Assembly: GCA_022822125.1 (NCBI GenBank)
Contig: JAJECF010000055.1
Location: 1 to 55,970 of the forward strand
Source: Alphaproteobacteria bacterium
GTDB lineage: Bacteria; Pseudomonadota; Alphaproteobacteria; Bin95
Direction of reading: 5' to 3'
DNA: 55,970 nt
Under the pieces are notes generated by a model that was given only the letters and a program-made list of their open reading frames with translations, did not search any database and had not been told where the DNA came from. Positions 15,011 through 24,843 of this stretch are shown here, one piece after another. Made by a program: the position numbers and the translations under genes. The number at the start of each line of letters is the position of its first letter. Positions within the stretch are counted from its first letter, which is position 1.

Positions 15011-16374
15011 CGCTCTGGACCGCCAGCGAAGCCGCCGCCGCCACCGGCGGCGCGCTCCGGGGCGGCTGGGAAGCCTCGGGCGTCGCCATAGACAGCCGGG
15101 CGGTTTCGGCCGGAGACCTGTTCGTCGCCGTCGCCGGGCCGAATCACGACGGGCACTGCTTCGTCAGCCAGGCGCTGGCGGGCGGGGCGGCGGCCGCCAT
15201 GGTGAGCCGCGATTGCGGCGCCGATGCGCCAACGCTCCATGTTCCCGACACGCGCGCGGGCCTTTATGCGCTCGCCCGCGCCGCGCGCGCGCGCTCCACG
15301 GCGCGCATTGCCGCCGTCACCGGCAGCGTCGGCAAGACGGGCTGCAAGGACCTGCTCTTCCGCCTGCTCGCCCGCGCCGGCCGCGCGGAAGCCAGCCGGG
15401 GCAATCTCAACAATGAATGGGGCGCGCCGCTGTCCCTCGCCCGCCTGCCGCGCGAGGCGGCCTACGCCGTCTTCGAGCTCGGCATGAACCATGCGGGCGA
15501 GATCGCGCCGCTGTCCCGCCTGGTCCGCCCGCATACGGCGCTGGTGACCGCCATCGCCCCCGCGCATACGGTGTTTTTCCGCAACCTTGCGGAGGTCGCG
15601 GACGCCAAGGCCGAGATATTCGAGGGCCTGGAGCCGGGCGGCGCGGCCGTGCTCAATGCCGACACGCCTTACATCGAACGCCTCGAGGCCGCCGCCGGGC
15701 GCGCCGGCGCGGAAATCCTGCGCTTCTCCCGCCGGGCGGGCGACGCGGTGCTGCTCCATGCCTCCTTCGACGCCGCCGGCAGCGATATCGCGGCGGAGAT
15801 CCGGGGCAGGCGGCTCGATTTCCGGCTGGGCGCGCCGGGCGCGCACTGGGCGCTCAATGCGCTCGGCGTGCTGCTGACGCTCGACACATTCGGCGTGGCG
15901 CCCGACCCGGAGGTCCTGGCGGCGTTCCAGCCGCCCGCCGGCCGCGGCGCCCGGAGGAACATGGGCGGCTGGACGCTGATCGACGAGAGCTACAATGCAA
16001 GCCCCGCCGCGATGGACGCGGCCTTCGAGGTGCTCGGACTCGCCGAACCCGGACCCGGCGGGCGGCGGATCGCGGTGCTGGGCGACATGCTCGAGCTCGG
16101 CGGCGATGCGGGCCCCGCCCATGACGATCTCGCCGCCCCGCTCGCCGCCTCCGGAGCCGATCTCGTTTTCGCCGCCGGACCCGAGATGCGCCGCCTGTTC
16201 GACCGCGTGGCGCCCGGCCGGCAGGGCGCGCACCGCCCCGACGCCGCGGCGCTCGCGCCCCTCGTCGCCGATGCGGTTGCGCCCGGCGACATCGTGCTCG
16301 TCAAGGGTTCGCTCGGCATCGGCATGAAGGCGGTGATCGAAGCGCTGGAGCGCCGCGCAGGGGCAGGAGGTTGA
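15007..16374 (+). CDS. murF: UDP-MurNAc-tripeptide:D-Ala-D-Ala ligase
   Basis: A 455-residue Mur ligase that adds D-alanyl-D-alanine, completing the pentapeptide. Visible are IDSRAVSAGDLFVAVAG, the ATP loop GSVGKTGCK (K110), NLNNEWGAPLSLARLP, ELGMNHAGEI and DESYNASPAAM near residue 330. The residues after GKT are G-C rather than the common T-T, a modest deviation of the P-loop flank. It overlaps murE by four bases and ends 6 bases before mraY. Confidence 0.96.
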   Translation: MTLWTASEAAAATGGALRGGWEASGVAIDSRAVSAGDLFVAVAGPNHDGHCFVSQALAGGAAAAMVSRDCGADAPTLHVPDTRAGLYALARAARARSTARIAAVTGSVGKTGCKDLLFRLLARAGRAEASRGNLNNEWGAPLSLARLPREAAYAVFELGMNHAGEIAPLSRLVRPHTALVTAIAPAHTVFFRNLAEVADAKAEIFEGLEPGGAAVLNADTPYIERLEAAAGRAGAEILRFSRRAGDAVLLHASFDAAGSDIAAEIRGRRLDFRLGAPGAHWALNALGVLLTLDTFGVAPDPEVLAAFQPPAGRGARRNMGGWTLIDESYNASPAAMDAAFEVLGLAEPGPGGRRIAVLGDMLELGGDAGPAHDDLAAPLAASGADLVFAAGPEMRRLFDRVAPGRQGAHRPDAAALAPLVADAVAPGDIVLVKGSLGIGMKAVIEALERRAGAGG

Positions 16375-16380
16375 GCGGCC

Positions 16381-17469
16381 ATGCTGTACAACCTGTTGGC
16401 GCCGCTGGCGGAAGACTTCCAGCTTTTCAACCTGTTCCGCTACATCACCTTCCGGTCCGGCGCCGCGACGCTGACCGCGCTTGCGCTCAGTTTCCTGCTC
16501 GCCCCGGGCATGATCGCCTGGCTGCGCGCCAGACAGGCCGAAGGCCAGCCGATCCGCGAGGACGGCCCGAAATCCCATCTGGAGACCAAGCGCGGCACGC
16601 CGACCATGGGCGGCACGCTCATTCTGGCGGCGCTCGTTTCCAGCACGCTGCTCTGGGCCGACCTCGCCAATCGCTATGTGTGGATCGTACTGGCGGTGAC
16701 GCTTTGTTTCGGCCTGGTCGGCTTTGCGGACGACTATCTGAAGCTCGCGCGCCGCAGCAGCCGCGGACTGCCCGGCAAGGTGAAGCTTGCGGTCCAGATC
16801 GCGGTGAGCGCGGCGGCGGCCGTCGCCGCGGCCGAGATTGTCGGCGCGCCCCTCGGCTACGGCCTCGCCATCCCGTTGTTCAAGGACCTGGTGATCGACC
16901 TCGGCTGGTTCGCCGTGCCTTTCGCCGTGCTCGTGATGACCGGGGCGTCGAATGCGGTCAATCTCACCGACGGGCTGGACGGCCTCGCCATCGTCCCGGT
17001 CATGATCGCCGCGGGGTGTTTCGGCCTCATCGCCTATCTCGCGGGCCATACCGTGTTCGCGGAATATCTGCAGATCCATCCGGTCCCGGGCGCCGGCGAG
17101 CTTTCGGTGCTGCTGGGCGCGCTGGTGGGCGCGTCCCTCGGTTTCCTGTGGTACAACGCGCCGCCGGCCATGGTGTTCATGGGCGATACCGGCTCGCTCG
17201 CCTGCGGCGGCACGCTGGGCTCGGTCGCCGTCATCACCAAGCACGAACTGGTGCTCGCCATCGTGGGCGGGCTTTTCGTCCTCGAAGCCGTCTCGGTCAT
17301 CGTGCAGGTGGCCTCGTTCCAGCTTACCGGCAAGCGCGTTTTCCGCATGGCGCCGCTTCACCACCACTTCGAGCAGAAGGGCTGGAAAGAGCCGACCATC
17401 GTCATCCGCTTCTGGATCATCGCCGTCGTGCTGGCGCTGGCCGGGCTCGCAACGCTCAAGCTCCGATGA
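16381..17469 (+). CDS. mraY: phospho-N-acetylmuramoyl-pentapeptide transferase
   Basis: A 362-residue polytopic enzyme (about ten membrane segments) making lipid I from UDP-MurNAc-pentapeptide and undecaprenyl phosphate at the inner membrane. It carries the family signatures: KRGTPTMGG, the Mg-binding FADDYLK (D117-D118), [21 protein letters not shown] and [14 protein letters not shown]. The length equals that of typical proteobacterial MraY. The stop lies within the murD start (ATGA). Confidence 0.97.
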   Translation: MLYNLLAPLAEDFQLFNLFRYITFRSGAATLTALALSFLLAPGMIAWLRARQAEGQPIREDGPKSHLETKRGTPTMGGTLILAALVSSTLLWADLANRYVWIVLAVTLCFGLVGFADDYLKLARRSSRGLPGKVKLAVQIAVSAAAAVAAAEIVGAPLGYGLAIPLFKDLVIDLGWFAVPFAVLVMTGASNAVNLTDGLDGLAIVPVMIAAGCFGLIAYLAGHTVFAEYLQIHPVPGAGELSVLLGALVGASLGFLWYNAPPAMVFMGDTGSLACGGTLGSVAVITKHELVLAIVGGLFVLEAVSVIVQVASFQLTGKRVFRMAPLHHHFEQKGWKEPTIVIRFWIIAVVLALAGLATLKLR

Positions 17470-18725
17470 TCCCGCTGCCGGCATATCGCGGCGCCGAAGT
17501 GGGCGTTGTGGGCCTCGGACGGTCCGGACAGGCGGCGGCCGCCGCCTTCGCCGCGGCCGGCGCGCATCTCCATGTCTGGGACGACCGCAAGGAACTGCGC
17601 CAGAAATTCGGCAATGACCGGCCCTTCGACCCGTCGGGCCTGGACCGGCTGGTCTGGAGCCCCGGCATTCCCCATCTCCACCCGCGCCCCCATCCACTCG
17701 CGGTCAAAGCGGAAGCCGCCCGCGTCCGGCCGGAGGCCGACATTTCCCTGCTCATGGAGGCCATGCCGGAGCGCCGGTTCGTCGGCGTCACGGGCACCAA
17801 CGGCAAATCGACGGTCACGGCCCTGCTCGGGCATGCGCTCGACCGCCTGGGCCTGCCCCACGCGGTCGGCGGCAATCTCGGACCGGCCGCGCTCGGCCTG
17901 CCGGCGCTCGGCCCGGGCGGCGTCTATGCGCTCGAACTCTCCTCCTACCAGCTCGCATTGATGATGCGCCCCGCCTTCGATGTCGCGGTCCTGCTCAACA
18001 TCGCTCCCGACCATCTCGACCGGCATGGCGGCATGCATGGCTACGCCGCGGACAAGGCGCGCATATTCGGGAACCGGGCGACCGTCGTCATTGGCGAGAG
18101 CGACCCCTGGTGCCGCCGGCTGGCGACCCGCCTGCGCGCAGAAGGCCGGACCGTCATCCCGATCGGCGATGACGGGCCCCGGCTCCCCTCCCTGCCCGGC
18201 CGCCACAATCGCCGCAATGCGGCCGCCGCGCTTGCCGCGCTCGGCGCGCTCGGCATAGACCGCGGCGACGCGCTCGCAGCCATGGAGGGGTTCCGGGGCC
18301 TGCCGCACCGCATGGAGACCGTCGGCGAGATCGCCGGCGTGCGCTATGTGAACGACAGCAAGGCGACCAACCCGGACTCGGCGGCCTTCGCGCTGGCCAG
18401 CTTCGAGCGCGTGCGCTGGATCGCCGGCGGCGAGGCCAAGACGGACGATCTCGATGCGGTCCGGCCCTGGTTCGGGCGCATTGCGAAGGCCTATCTCATC
18501 GGCGCGTCCGAGGCGCCGTTCGCCGAGGCGCTTGCCGGCCACGCCGCATGCGAATGCCTGGGGGACCTCGACGCGGCGCTCGCGGCCGCCCATCGCGATG
18601 CGCAGCCCGGCGACGTCGTGCTGCTCGCCCCCGCCGCGGCCTCCTTCGACCAGTGGGAGAGTTTCGAGGCGCGCGGCGATGCCTTCCGCGAAGGCGTGCG
18701 CGGGCTCGCCGGAGGCGCAGCATGA
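17466..18725 (+). CDS. murD: UDP-MurNAc-L-alanine:D-glutamate ligase
   Basis: A 419-residue Mur ligase. The N-terminal Rossmann-like domain shows [18 protein letters not shown], the ATP loop is TGTNGKSTV (K114), followed by [30 protein letters not shown] and, in the C-terminal domain, [12 protein letters not shown]. It adds D-glutamate in the cytoplasm. It is shorter than E. coli MurD (438) but all motifs are present. ATGA overlaps join it to mraY and ftsW. Confidence 0.96.
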   Translation: MIPLPAYRGAEVGVVGLGRSGQAAAAAFAAAGAHLHVWDDRKELRQKFGNDRPFDPSGLDRLVWSPGIPHLHPRPHPLAVKAEAARVRPEADISLLMEAMPERRFVGVTGTNGKSTVTALLGHALDRLGLPHAVGGNLGPAALGLPALGPGGVYALELSSYQLALMMRPAFDVAVLLNIAPDHLDRHGGMHGYAADKARIFGNRATVVIGESDPWCRRLATRLRAEGRTVIPIGDDGPRLPSLPGRHNRRNAAAALAALGALGIDRGDALAAMEGFRGLPHRMETVGEIAGVRYVNDSKATNPDSAAFALASFERVRWIAGGEAKTDDLDAVRPWFGRIAKAYLIGASEAPFAEALAGHAACECLGDLDAALAAAHRDAQPGDVVLLAPAAASFDQWESFEARGDAFREGVRGLAGGAA

Positions 18726-19843
18726 GCCTCATGCCCCGCACGGATCGAAGCTGGACCGCCCAATGGGTCTGGACGGTGGACATGATGACCGTCGGCGCCA
18801 TTGCGGCCCTGCTCGTCTTCGGCGTCGTCCTGATCGCAACCGCCGGGCCGGCCGTCGCCGAGCTCAATGGCGACCACCGTTTCCACTTCCTCTTCAAGCA
18901 CGCCCTGTTCCTGCCCGGCGCCATCGCGCTGCTGGCCGGCTGCGCCCTGCTCAACCCGGTCCAGGTGCTGCAGACCGCCTGCCTCATCTGCGCCGGCGCC
19001 CTGCTGCTGACGCTGGCGGCGACGTTTATCGGGCCGGAGAACAAGGGCGCCCAGCGCTGGCTCTCGCTCGGCATGATCGGCCTGCAGCCTTCGGAATTCC
19101 TGAAACCGGGCATGGCCGTGGCGTCCGCCTGGCTGTTCGCGCATTACCGCATCGTTGTCGGCTCCCGCGCCGTGTGGATCGCCGCCGGACTGCTTGTCGC
19201 CGTTTCCGCCACCCTGCTGCTGCAGCCGGATGTCGGCATGACCTTCATGGTCGTTTCGGTCTGGTTCGGGCAATTCGCGCTGGCCGGTATGCCGGCGCTG
19301 GCGCTGGCCGCGCTGTTCCTGGCGGTTGGGACAGGCGGTGTTGTTTCCTATTTCGGCTTCAGCCATGTGGCGAACCGCGTCGATGCCTTCCTCGACGGCG
19401 GCGGCGACCGCTACCAGATCGGCCGGTCGCTCGAATCCTTCAGGCAGGGGGGACTCGTCGGGCAGGGCCCTGGCGAGGGCACTGTCAAGGAAACCCTGCC
19501 GGATGCGCACGCCGATTTCATCTTCGCGGTCCTCGGCGAGGAGTTCGGCCTGCTGGCCTGCCTCGCCGTGATCGGACTCTACGGGCTGATCGTGTGCCGC
19601 GGCGCGCTCCGGCTGATGGCGGAGGAGAACCTGTTCGCCTTCCTGGCCGTCGCCGGGCTGCTGGCGAGCTTCGGGCTCCAGGCGTTCATCAACATGGCGT
19701 CCGCGCTGGAAGTCATCCCGACCAAGGGCATCACCCTGCCTTTCCTCAGCTATGGCGGCTCGTCGCTGTTCGCCGCCGCGATCACGCTCGGTTTCGTGCT
19801 GGCGCTCAACCGGCGTCGGGACGGGCAGGCGGAGGTGTTGTGA
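18722..19843 (+). CDS. ftsW: SEDS peptidoglycan polymerase FtsW
   Basis: A 373-residue SEDS-family polytopic protein, the septal glycosyltransferase that works with FtsI. Conserved SEDS segments are GAQRWLSLGMIGLQPSEFLK, LLLQPDVGMTFMVV, the long periplasmic loop ending PDAHADFIFAVLGEEFG, and the C-terminal LPFLSYGGSSL. The start at 18722 overlaps the murD stop; the frame is open farther upstream but is Arg-rich and antisensical there. Its stop shares one base with the murG start. Confidence 0.96.
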   Translation: MSLMPRTDRSWTAQWVWTVDMMTVGAIAALLVFGVVLIATAGPAVAELNGDHRFHFLFKHALFLPGAIALLAGCALLNPVQVLQTACLICAGALLLTLAATFIGPENKGAQRWLSLGMIGLQPSEFLKPGMAVASAWLFAHYRIVVGSRAVWIAAGLLVAVSATLLLQPDVGMTFMVVSVWFGQFALAGMPALALAALFLAVGTGGVVSYFGFSHVANRVDAFLDGGGDRYQIGRSLESFRQGGLVGQGPGEGTVKETLPDAHADFIFAVLGEEFGLLACLAVIGLYGLIVCRGALRLMAEENLFAFLAVAGLLASFGLQAFINMASALEVIPTKGITLPFLSYGGSSLFAAAITLGFVLALNRRRDGQAEVL

Positions 19844-20880
19844 TGGTCGGCCCCATCGCCATCGCCGCCGGCGGCACGGGGGGCCATGTCTTTCCGGCCC
19901 GCGCCTTCGCAGCCCGCCTGGCGGCCCGCGGAGAAGCGGCCATCGCCGTCACCGACAGGCGCGGCGCCGCTTTCGCCGGAGAAGCGCCGGTGCATACCAT
20001 CCGCGCCGGCCCGCCCCGCAGCCTGCGCGGCCTCCTGCAGCTCGGGCTTGGCGTGTTCGACGCCCGCCGGGTGCTCGCAAGGACGCGCTCCTGCGCCGTT
20101 GTCGGCTTCGGCGGCTATCCCTCCGCGCCGACCGTGCTGGCGGCCCGCTGGCTCGGCCTGACAACGGTGCTGCACGAGCAGAACGCCCTGCTGGGCCGGA
20201 CCAACCGGCTGCTCGCGCGCAGCAGGGTCAAGGTCGCCGCCGGCTATCCCGGCGTGGGGGATCGCCTTGTGGGCAATCCCGTCCGGCCGGAAATCGCAGC
20301 GCTCCGCGACCGCGCTTACGCGCCCCCCGCGCCGGGCGAACCGCTGCGACTCCTGGTCTTTGGCGGCAGCCAGGGCGCGCGCCTGTTCTCCGAAGCGCTG
20401 CCGGAGGCCCTCGGCCCTCTCGCCGGTCGGGTCGCGCTGCGCCAGCAATGCCGCGCGGAAGACCTGGAGGCGGCCCGCGAGGCCTATCGCCGCCGAGGTG
20501 TCGAAGCCTGTCTCGAGCCCTTCATCGAGGACATGGCGGGCGCGCTCGGCGCGGCGCATCTTGTCATCGCCAGGGCCGGAGCCTCCACCGTGGCGGAACT
20601 CGCGGCCGCGGGCCGCCCCGCCATCCTCGCGCCCTACCCCCATGCGACCGACGACCACCAGAGCGCCAATGCGCAGGCGGTCGTCGAGGCAGGCGGAGGC
20701 TGGTTGCTGCCGGACCGGGACTTCACGCCCGACCGGCTGCGGGAGCTGGTCGAAGCCTGTTTGGCGGAGCCCGAACGGCTCGCGCGCGCCGCGGCAAACG
20801 CCCGGCAATTCGGCAGGCCCGATGCGGCGGATGCGCTTGTGGATTTCGTTCTCTCGGAAGTGCGGGGGGTCGCGCCATGA
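19843..20880 (+). CDS. murG: UDP-GlcNAc:lipid I N-acetylglucosaminyltransferase
   Basis: A 345-residue GT-B glycosyltransferase that makes lipid II on the cytoplasmic face of the inner membrane. Signatures are AAGGTGGHVFPARAFA at the N-terminus, FGGYPSAPTVLAA, LHEQNALLGRTNRLLA, VFGGSQGARLFSE, and the UDP-GlcNAc site RAGASTVAELAAAGRPAIL followed by PYPHATDDHQSANA. ATG 19843 overlaps the ftsW TGA by one base. Confidence 0.97.
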   Translation: MVGPIAIAAGGTGGHVFPARAFAARLAARGEAAIAVTDRRGAAFAGEAPVHTIRAGPPRSLRGLLQLGLGVFDARRVLARTRSCAVVGFGGYPSAPTVLAARWLGLTTVLHEQNALLGRTNRLLARSRVKVAAGYPGVGDRLVGNPVRPEIAALRDRAYAPPAPGEPLRLLVFGGSQGARLFSEALPEALGPLAGRVALRQQCRAEDLEAAREAYRRRGVEACLEPFIEDMAGALGAAHLVIARAGASTVAELAAAGRPAILAPYPHATDDHQSANAQAVVEAGGGWLLPDRDFTPDRLRELVEACLAEPERLARAAANARQFGRPDAADALVDFVLSEVRGVAP

Positions 20881-22262
20881 GGCCGCTGCCCCTTCCCTTC
20901 GGACCGCTGCATTTCATCGGGATCGGCGGCATCGGCATGAGCGGCGTGGCCGAACTGCTGCACCGGCTTGGCTGCTCGGTGAGCGGCAGCGATGCGCAGG
21001 CGGGCGCCAACACAGCCCGGCTGGAGGCGCTCGGCCTGAAAGTCGGGATCGGCCATGACGCCGCCAATCTCGGCGATGCAGCGGCGGTCGTGGTGTCGAC
21101 GGCCGTTGCCGGGGACAACCCGGAACGGCAGGAGGCGCTCCGCCGCGGCCTTCCTGTGCTTCACCGCTCGGAGGCGCTTGCCGCCATTGCGTCCCTCTCA
21201 TGGCCCATCGCGGTCTCCGGCACGCATGGCAAGACCACCACCACCGCCATGATCGCCGCCGTGCTCGAGGCCGGCGGGCTGGACCCGACAGTGGTGAACG
21301 GCGGCGTCCTCGAAGGCCTCGGCTCCAATGCGAAGCTGGGGCGGGGCCCCTGGGCGGTCATCGAGGCGGATGAAAGCGACAGATCCTTCCTCAACCTGCC
21401 GGCGACCCTCGCCGTGGTCACCAATATCGAAGCGGAGCATATGGAGCACTACCGCGGCCTCGGCGAGATCGAGGCTTGCTTCGCCCGGTTCGCTGACTCG
21501 GTGCCGCCCTTCGGCAGCGCCATACTGTGCGCGGACAATGAAGGCGCGCGCCGGCTGGCGGCGCGGTGCCGGCGGCCCGTGCTGCGCTACGGCTTCGCGC
21601 CCGACGCCGACATGCGCGGCAGCAAGCTGGCGCTGAAGCCTGCGGGCAGCCGGCTCGATGTGTCGGGCCTCGCGAATATCGAGGGGCTGAGGGTTGGCGT
21701 GCCCGGCCGCCACAATGCCGAAAACGCGCTCGCCGCCGTTTCGGTCGGCCATCTTCTGGGCGTCTCCGGGGACGCCATTCGTCGCGCGCTCGCGGAGTTC
21801 CGGGGCGTGCAGCGCCGCTTCACGCTCGCCGGCGAGGTGGACGGCGTGCGGATTATCGACGACTACGCCCACCACCCGACCGAGATCGCGGCCGTGCTGG
21901 CCACGGCGCGGCTGGCAGGGTGCGGGCGGGTCATGGCGGTCATGCAGCCCCACCGCTACACCCGGCTGAACGCGCTGCTCGACGATTTCGCGCGCTGCTT
22001 CTCCCAAGCCGACAAGGTGCTGATCGCGCCTGTCTATGCCGCCGGCGAGGCGCCGATTGCCGGGGCCAGCCGGGACGCGCTGGTGGCCGCAACCCGCGCC
22101 GGCGGGCACCGGGATGTGAAAGCGATCGACGGCCCCGACGACCTGGCGGCCTGCGCCGGCTCCTGGGCCGCCCCCGGCGACACGATCGTCTGCCTCGGTG
22201 CGGGCTCGATCACCGCCTGGGCGCAGGCCCTGCCGGACTCGCTCCGGGAGGCCCGGAAATGA
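20877..22262 (+). CDS. murC: UDP-MurNAc:L-alanine ligase
   Basis: A 461-residue Mur ligase for the first amino-acid addition. It has the dinucleotide-like loop FIGIGGIGMSGVAELL, the ATP loop SGTHGKTTTT (K119), EADESDRSFL, TNIEAEHMEHY and DDYAHHPTEI with MQPHRYTR in the C-terminal domain, all standard for MurC. The start at 20877 overlaps the murG stop (ATGA); murB follows with the same overlap. Confidence 0.97.
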   Translation: MRPLPLPFGPLHFIGIGGIGMSGVAELLHRLGCSVSGSDAQAGANTARLEALGLKVGIGHDAANLGDAAAVVVSTAVAGDNPERQEALRRGLPVLHRSEALAAIASLSWPIAVSGTHGKTTTTAMIAAVLEAGGLDPTVVNGGVLEGLGSNAKLGRGPWAVIEADESDRSFLNLPATLAVVTNIEAEHMEHYRGLGEIEACFARFADSVPPFGSAILCADNEGARRLAARCRRPVLRYGFAPDADMRGSKLALKPAGSRLDVSGLANIEGLRVGVPGRHNAENALAAVSVGHLLGVSGDAIRRALAEFRGVQRRFTLAGEVDGVRIIDDYAHHPTEIAAVLATARLAGCGRVMAVMQPHRYTRLNALLDDFARCFSQADKVLIAPVYAAGEAPIAGASRDALVAATRAGGHRDVKAIDGPDDLAACAGSWAAPGDTIVCLGAGSITAWAQALPDSLREARK

Positions 22263-23167
22263 CTCCGCGCTTCCCCCTGCCCTGCATCCGGGGGCGCATA
22301 AGCGCCTCGGCCCCGCTGGACCGGATCGCCTGGTTCCGTGTCGGTGGGCCGGCCGAAGCGATGGCCCGCCCCGTGGACCGCGCCGATCTTCAGGCCCTGC
22401 TGGCGCAATTGCCGGAAGACGTGCCGCTCACCGTGCTGGGAGTCGCGTCCAACACGCTGATCCGGGACGGCGGCGTGGACGGCCTTGTCATGCGGCTCGG
22501 ACGCGGCTTCGCCGATATCCGCGCCGGGGACGAAACCGTCGCCGCCGGAGCGGCCGCGCTTTGCGTCAATGTCGCCCGGGCGGCTGCCGATGCCGGGATC
22601 GGCGGGCTCGAATTCCTGTCCGGCATACCGGGCACGGTCGGCGGCGCGCTCGCCATGAACGCCGGCGCCTATGGCCGCGAAACCGCCGATGCCTTGCTCG
22701 ACGCTGACGCGATGACGCGCCGGGGCGAAGTCCAGCGCCTCTTCAATGCCGATTTCGGCTTCCGTTACCGCGGCAATGAGCTGGACAAGGACTATATCTT
22801 CCTTTCGGCGCGCTTCCGGGGCGTCAGGCGCCCGCCGGAAGAGGTGCGGGCCGCAATGGCGGAGATCGCCGCCGCGCGTGAAGCGAGCCAGCCGATCCGC
22901 TCGCGCACGGGCGGCTCCACCTTCCGCAATCCGACCGGCGCCAGGGCCTGGGAGCTGATCGACCGGGCCGGCTGCCGGGGGTTGACGCGCGGCGGCGCGA
23001 TGGTTTCCGAGATGCACTGCAATTTCCTCGTGAACACCGGGTCGGCGAGCGCCGCCAACCTGGAGGACCTGGCCGAGGACGTGCGCGCGCGCGTGCGCGC
23101 CGCCACGGGCGTCGGCCTCGACTGGGAAATCGAGCGAGTCGGCCGCCGGGGAGCGCCGCGGGCATGA
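22259..23167 (+). CDS. murB: UDP-N-acetylenolpyruvoylglucosamine reductase
   Basis: A 302-residue FAD enzyme that reduces enolpyruvyl-UDP-GlcNAc with NADPH to UDP-MurNAc. Motifs include WFRVGGPAEAMARP, VLGVASNTLIRDGG, GLEFLSGIPGTVGGALAMNA, GFRYRGNEL and RTGGSTFRNP, and the catalytic C-terminal SEMHCNFLVNTG. The QP-x-RSRTGGSTF form is of type I/II alphaproteobacterial MurB. It lies between murC and ddl with four-base overlaps. Confidence 0.96.
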   Translation: MTPRFPLPCIRGRISASAPLDRIAWFRVGGPAEAMARPVDRADLQALLAQLPEDVPLTVLGVASNTLIRDGGVDGLVMRLGRGFADIRAGDETVAAGAAALCVNVARAAADAGIGGLEFLSGIPGTVGGALAMNAGAYGRETADALLDADAMTRRGEVQRLFNADFGFRYRGNELDKDYIFLSARFRGVRRPPEEVRAAMAEIAAAREASQPIRSRTGGSTFRNPTGARAWELIDRAGCRGLTRGGAMVSEMHCNFLVNTGSASAANLEDLAEDVRARVRAATGVGLDWEIERVGRRGAPRA

Positions 23168-24066
23168 ACAGGATCGCGGTGCTCATGGGCGGCGTGTCCG
23201 CCGAACGGGAGGTTTCGCTCACCACCGGCCGGGCCGTGTGCGAGGCGTTGGCGACGCTCGGCTACTCGGTCGATCCCATAGATGTCGGGGCCGACATCCC
23301 GGCCCTTGCGGCGCGCCTTACCCCGGCGCCCGACGCCGTGTTCAACGCCTTGCACGGGCGCTACGGCGAGGATGGCTGCATTCAGGGGCTGCTCGAGCTC
23401 ATGGGCATTCCCTACACCCATTCCGGCATCCGCGCCTCGGCCCTCGCCATGGACAAGGCGGCGGCGAAGGCCGTGTTCCGGACCGCGGGCATCGCCGTGC
23501 CCGAAGGCAAGGTGGTGTGCTGCGGAAGCGTGCATGACGTCATGCCGCCGCCTTATGTGGTCAAGCCGGTCTGCGAGGGTTCGAGCGTCGGCGTCCTTAT
23601 CGTCGAGGAAGGATCGAACGCCGTCCCGCTCACGACCGGCACCTGGCCCTTCGGCAGCAAGGCGCTGGTGGAGCGCTTCATTCCGGGCCGGGAGCTTACC
23701 GTGGCCGTGAATGACGGGCGGGCGCTCGGCCTGCTGGAAATCCGGCCCTATCAGGGCTTTTACGATTACGACACGAAATACACCGAAGCGCGCGCCGACC
23801 ATCTGATCCCCGCGCCGGTCGATGACGAGGTGGCGGCCCGGGCGTGCGACATGGCCGAACGCGCCCATGCGGCCCTCGGCTGCCGGTCGGTCACGCGGGC
23901 TGATTTCCGTTACGACGAGCACGGCTTCGGGCTCCGCCTGCTGGAGATCAACACCCAGCCGGGGCTGACGCCGCTCTCGCTTGTGCCGGAGATCGCCGCC
24001 CATGCCGGCATCGATTTCCCGAGGCTCGTGCAATTGATGACGGAGGCGGCGCGATGCGACTCCTGA
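23164..24066 (+). CDS. ddl: D-alanine--D-alanine ligase
   Basis: A 300-residue ATP-grasp ligase supplying the D-Ala-D-Ala for MurF. Recognisable parts are LMGGVSAEREVSLTTG, NALHGRYGEDGCIQGLLE, YTHSGIRASALAMDK, VVKPVCEGSSVGV and the C-terminal LLEINTQPGLTPLSLVPE. It is of DdlB length. It overlaps murB by four bases and ftsQ by thirteen. Confidence 0.97.
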   Translation: MNRIAVLMGGVSAEREVSLTTGRAVCEALATLGYSVDPIDVGADIPALAARLTPAPDAVFNALHGRYGEDGCIQGLLELMGIPYTHSGIRASALAMDKAAAKAVFRTAGIAVPEGKVVCCGSVHDVMPPPYVVKPVCEGSSVGVLIVEEGSNAVPLTTGTWPFGSKALVERFIPGRELTVAVNDGRALGLLEIRPYQGFYDYDTKYTEARADHLIPAPVDDEVAARACDMAERAHAALGCRSVTRADFRYDEHGFGLRLLEINTQPGLTPLSLVPEIAAHAGIDFPRLVQLMTEAARCDS

Positions 24067-24839
24067 AAGCCCGGGGCGGGCGCCGGCGGCTCTGGCGCCT
24101 GGCGTCGCTGTTTCTGCTCGCCGCGGTTATGGCGGCGGTCCTGTGGCCGGGCGGCGCGGAGTGGGCCGGCCGACTCGTTCACGCCGCCATGGACCGGGGC
24201 TACGCCCTGTCCGCCCGCGCCGGTTTCCAGGTCCGGGAAGTGATGGTTACCGGCCGCGAACGGACAAAGAGGGAAGACGTGCGAAGCGCTCTCGGGGCCG
24301 TCGCCGGCGCGCCCATTCTCGCCGTGGACATCCGCGCCGCGCGCACGCGCATCGAAGCGCTGCCCTGGGTGCGGCAGGCGGAAGTGGAACGCGCGCTTCC
24401 GGACGTGCTGGTCGTGCGGCTGGTCGAACGTGACACGCTGGCGGTCTGGGACCGGGGCCGGGATTTCGCCGTCATCGACAGCAAGGGCCGCGCGATACCG
24501 GGCCTCGATGCGCGCGCCTTCGCCGACCTGCCGGTGGTCCGCGGCGACGGCGCCGCCGAGGCGGCGCCCGCCATTCTCGCCATGCTGGAGAAGGAACCCG
24601 GACTCGTGGAGCGCGTCACCGGTCTCACCTTCGTGTCCGGCAGGCGCTGGAACGTCCATCTCGACTGGCGGATCGAGATCAAGCTGCCGGAGGAAGGCGC
24701 CGAGGCCGCCTGGGCCCGCCTCGCGCAAATCGACCGCGAACGCCGGCTGCTGGACGGAGACATTGCCCATATCGACATGCGTTTCGACGGCCGAATGGTT
24801 CTGCGCATGGCCGGAAACGAGACCGCGGGACGGAGCTAA
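24054..24839 (+). CDS. ftsQ: cell division protein FtsQ
   Basis: A 261-residue bitopic protein: a short basic cytoplasmic end, one membrane segment (about residues 13-30), a POTRA domain (FQVREVMVTGRERTKREDV, about 60-130) and the beta/FtsQ domain (VRLVERDTLAVW onward). It recruits FtsL/FtsB to the divisome in the periplasm. The ORF starts inside ddl; ftsA follows after four bases. Alphaproteobacterial FtsQ diverges strongly, so identity rests on the POTRA pattern and gene order. Confidence 0.93.
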   Translation: MRLLKARGGRRRLWRLASLFLLAAVMAAVLWPGGAEWAGRLVHAAMDRGYALSARAGFQVREVMVTGRERTKREDVRSALGAVAGAPILAVDIRAARTRIEALPWVRQAEVERALPDVLVVRLVERDTLAVWDRGRDFAVIDSKGRAIPGLDARAFADLPVVRGDGAAEAAPAILAMLEKEPGLVERVTGLTFVSGRRWNVHLDWRIEIKLPEEGAEAAWARLAQIDRERRLLDGDIAHIDMRFDGRMVLRMAGNETAGRS

Positions 24840-24843
24840 AGTC

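Noticed and set aside
15325..15348. MurF as inactive because of the altered P-loop flank GKTGCK
   Set aside because: The essential Lys and Thr are kept, all other motifs are present, and the gene lies in an intact cluster; related alphaproteobacterial enzymes tolerate changes here.
14602..17697. A 1031-codon minus-strand open frame across murE, murF and mraY
   Set aside because: Antisense to three certain genes, low-complexity composition, no domain pattern.
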